From: Xanthobacteraceae bacterium
Lineage (GTDB): Bacteria > Pseudomonadota > Alphaproteobacteria > Rhizobiales > Xanthobacteraceae
Assembly (NCBI GenBank): GCA_030037105.1
Contig: JASHRY010000291.1
Coordinates: forward strand, 1 to 7,029
Reading direction: 5' to 3'
Length of the DNA: 7,029 nt
Shown: in pieces, positions 6,997-7,029 of the stretch
Position numbering within the stretch: position 1 is the first letter of the stretch
Layout: the number at the start of each line of letters is the position of its first letter
Translations under genes and position numbers: made by a program
The notes under the pieces: generated by a model
What the model was told of the DNA's origin: nothing
The model's input: only the letters and a program-made list of their open reading frames with translations
The model's database searches: none

Positions 6997-7029
6997 CGTA
7001 AGGCGCATCGCGCCTTCGCTCACCTCACG
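6997..7029. repeat. Nested inverted repeat at the right edge
   Basis: A perfect 7-bp stem AAGGCGC/GCGCCTT with a 3-nt loop lies at 7000-7006 and 7010-7016. The flanks also pair: CGTAAGG (6997-7003) against CCTCACG (7023-7029) with one G-T. The two pairings compete, as in REP-like intergenic elements. There is no T-run, so it is not a standard intrinsic terminator. The element may continue past the window. Confidence 0.4.

Overview
The window is GC-rich DNA that looks like the chromosome of an alphaproteobacterium, most likely a Hyphomicrobiales (Rhizobiales) member near the Bradyrhizobium/Xanthobacteraceae side. The basis is the rpmH-rnpA-yidC gene order with no yidD between rnpA and yidC, the alphaproteobacterial style of the encoded proteins, and a GC-rich palindromic repeat of a kind common in these genomes. 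No species can be named from the sequence alone. I see no integrase, transposase, phage gene or CRISPR array.

Layout. Minus strand, 1-1205: a housekeeping operon read right to left, rpmH (ribosomal protein L34), rnpA (protein subunit of RNase P) and the first 189 codons of yidC (membrane insertase), which runs off the left edge. A good sigma-70-type promoter for it lies at 1314-1342. Plus strand, 1559-4595: an FAD/NAD(P) oxidoreductase-like protein of the dihydrolipoamide dehydrogenase/mercuric reductase fold, followed after 142 bp by a two-transmembrane sensor histidine kinase. Plus strand, 4847-4923: a tRNA-Arg(ACG) with encoded CCA. Plus strand, 4978-5568: a single-domain VOC (glyoxalase/extradiol dioxygenase-like) metalloprotein. 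Minus strand, 5575-6735: a CobW/COG0523 family GTPase of the metallochaperone type, convergent with the VOC gene and separated from it by only 6 bp. From about 6770 to the right edge I see no gene, only small inverted repeats.

How the genes work together. rpmH, rnpA and yidC form one translationally tight unit: the first two overlap and rnpA/yidC abut as TGAATGA. The flavoprotein and the kinase are co-oriented and may be co-transcribed, but no response regulator is present here. The tRNA, VOC and CobW genes look like independent units.

The most unusual points are these. (1) The flavoprotein keeps the full-length fold but lacks both redox cysteines and the C-terminal catalytic histidine, and has changes in the first Rossmann motif and the usual Gly-Asp FAD motif. 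It looks like a non-disulfide or non-enzymatic member of its family. (2) A 48-bp palindromic repeat sits in frame inside the GTPase domain of the CobW-like protein, right after its TKxD guanine-specificity motif. (3) The same gene has no in-frame ATG, while a well-placed ATG with a Shine-Dalgarno sequence lies just upstream one base out of frame.
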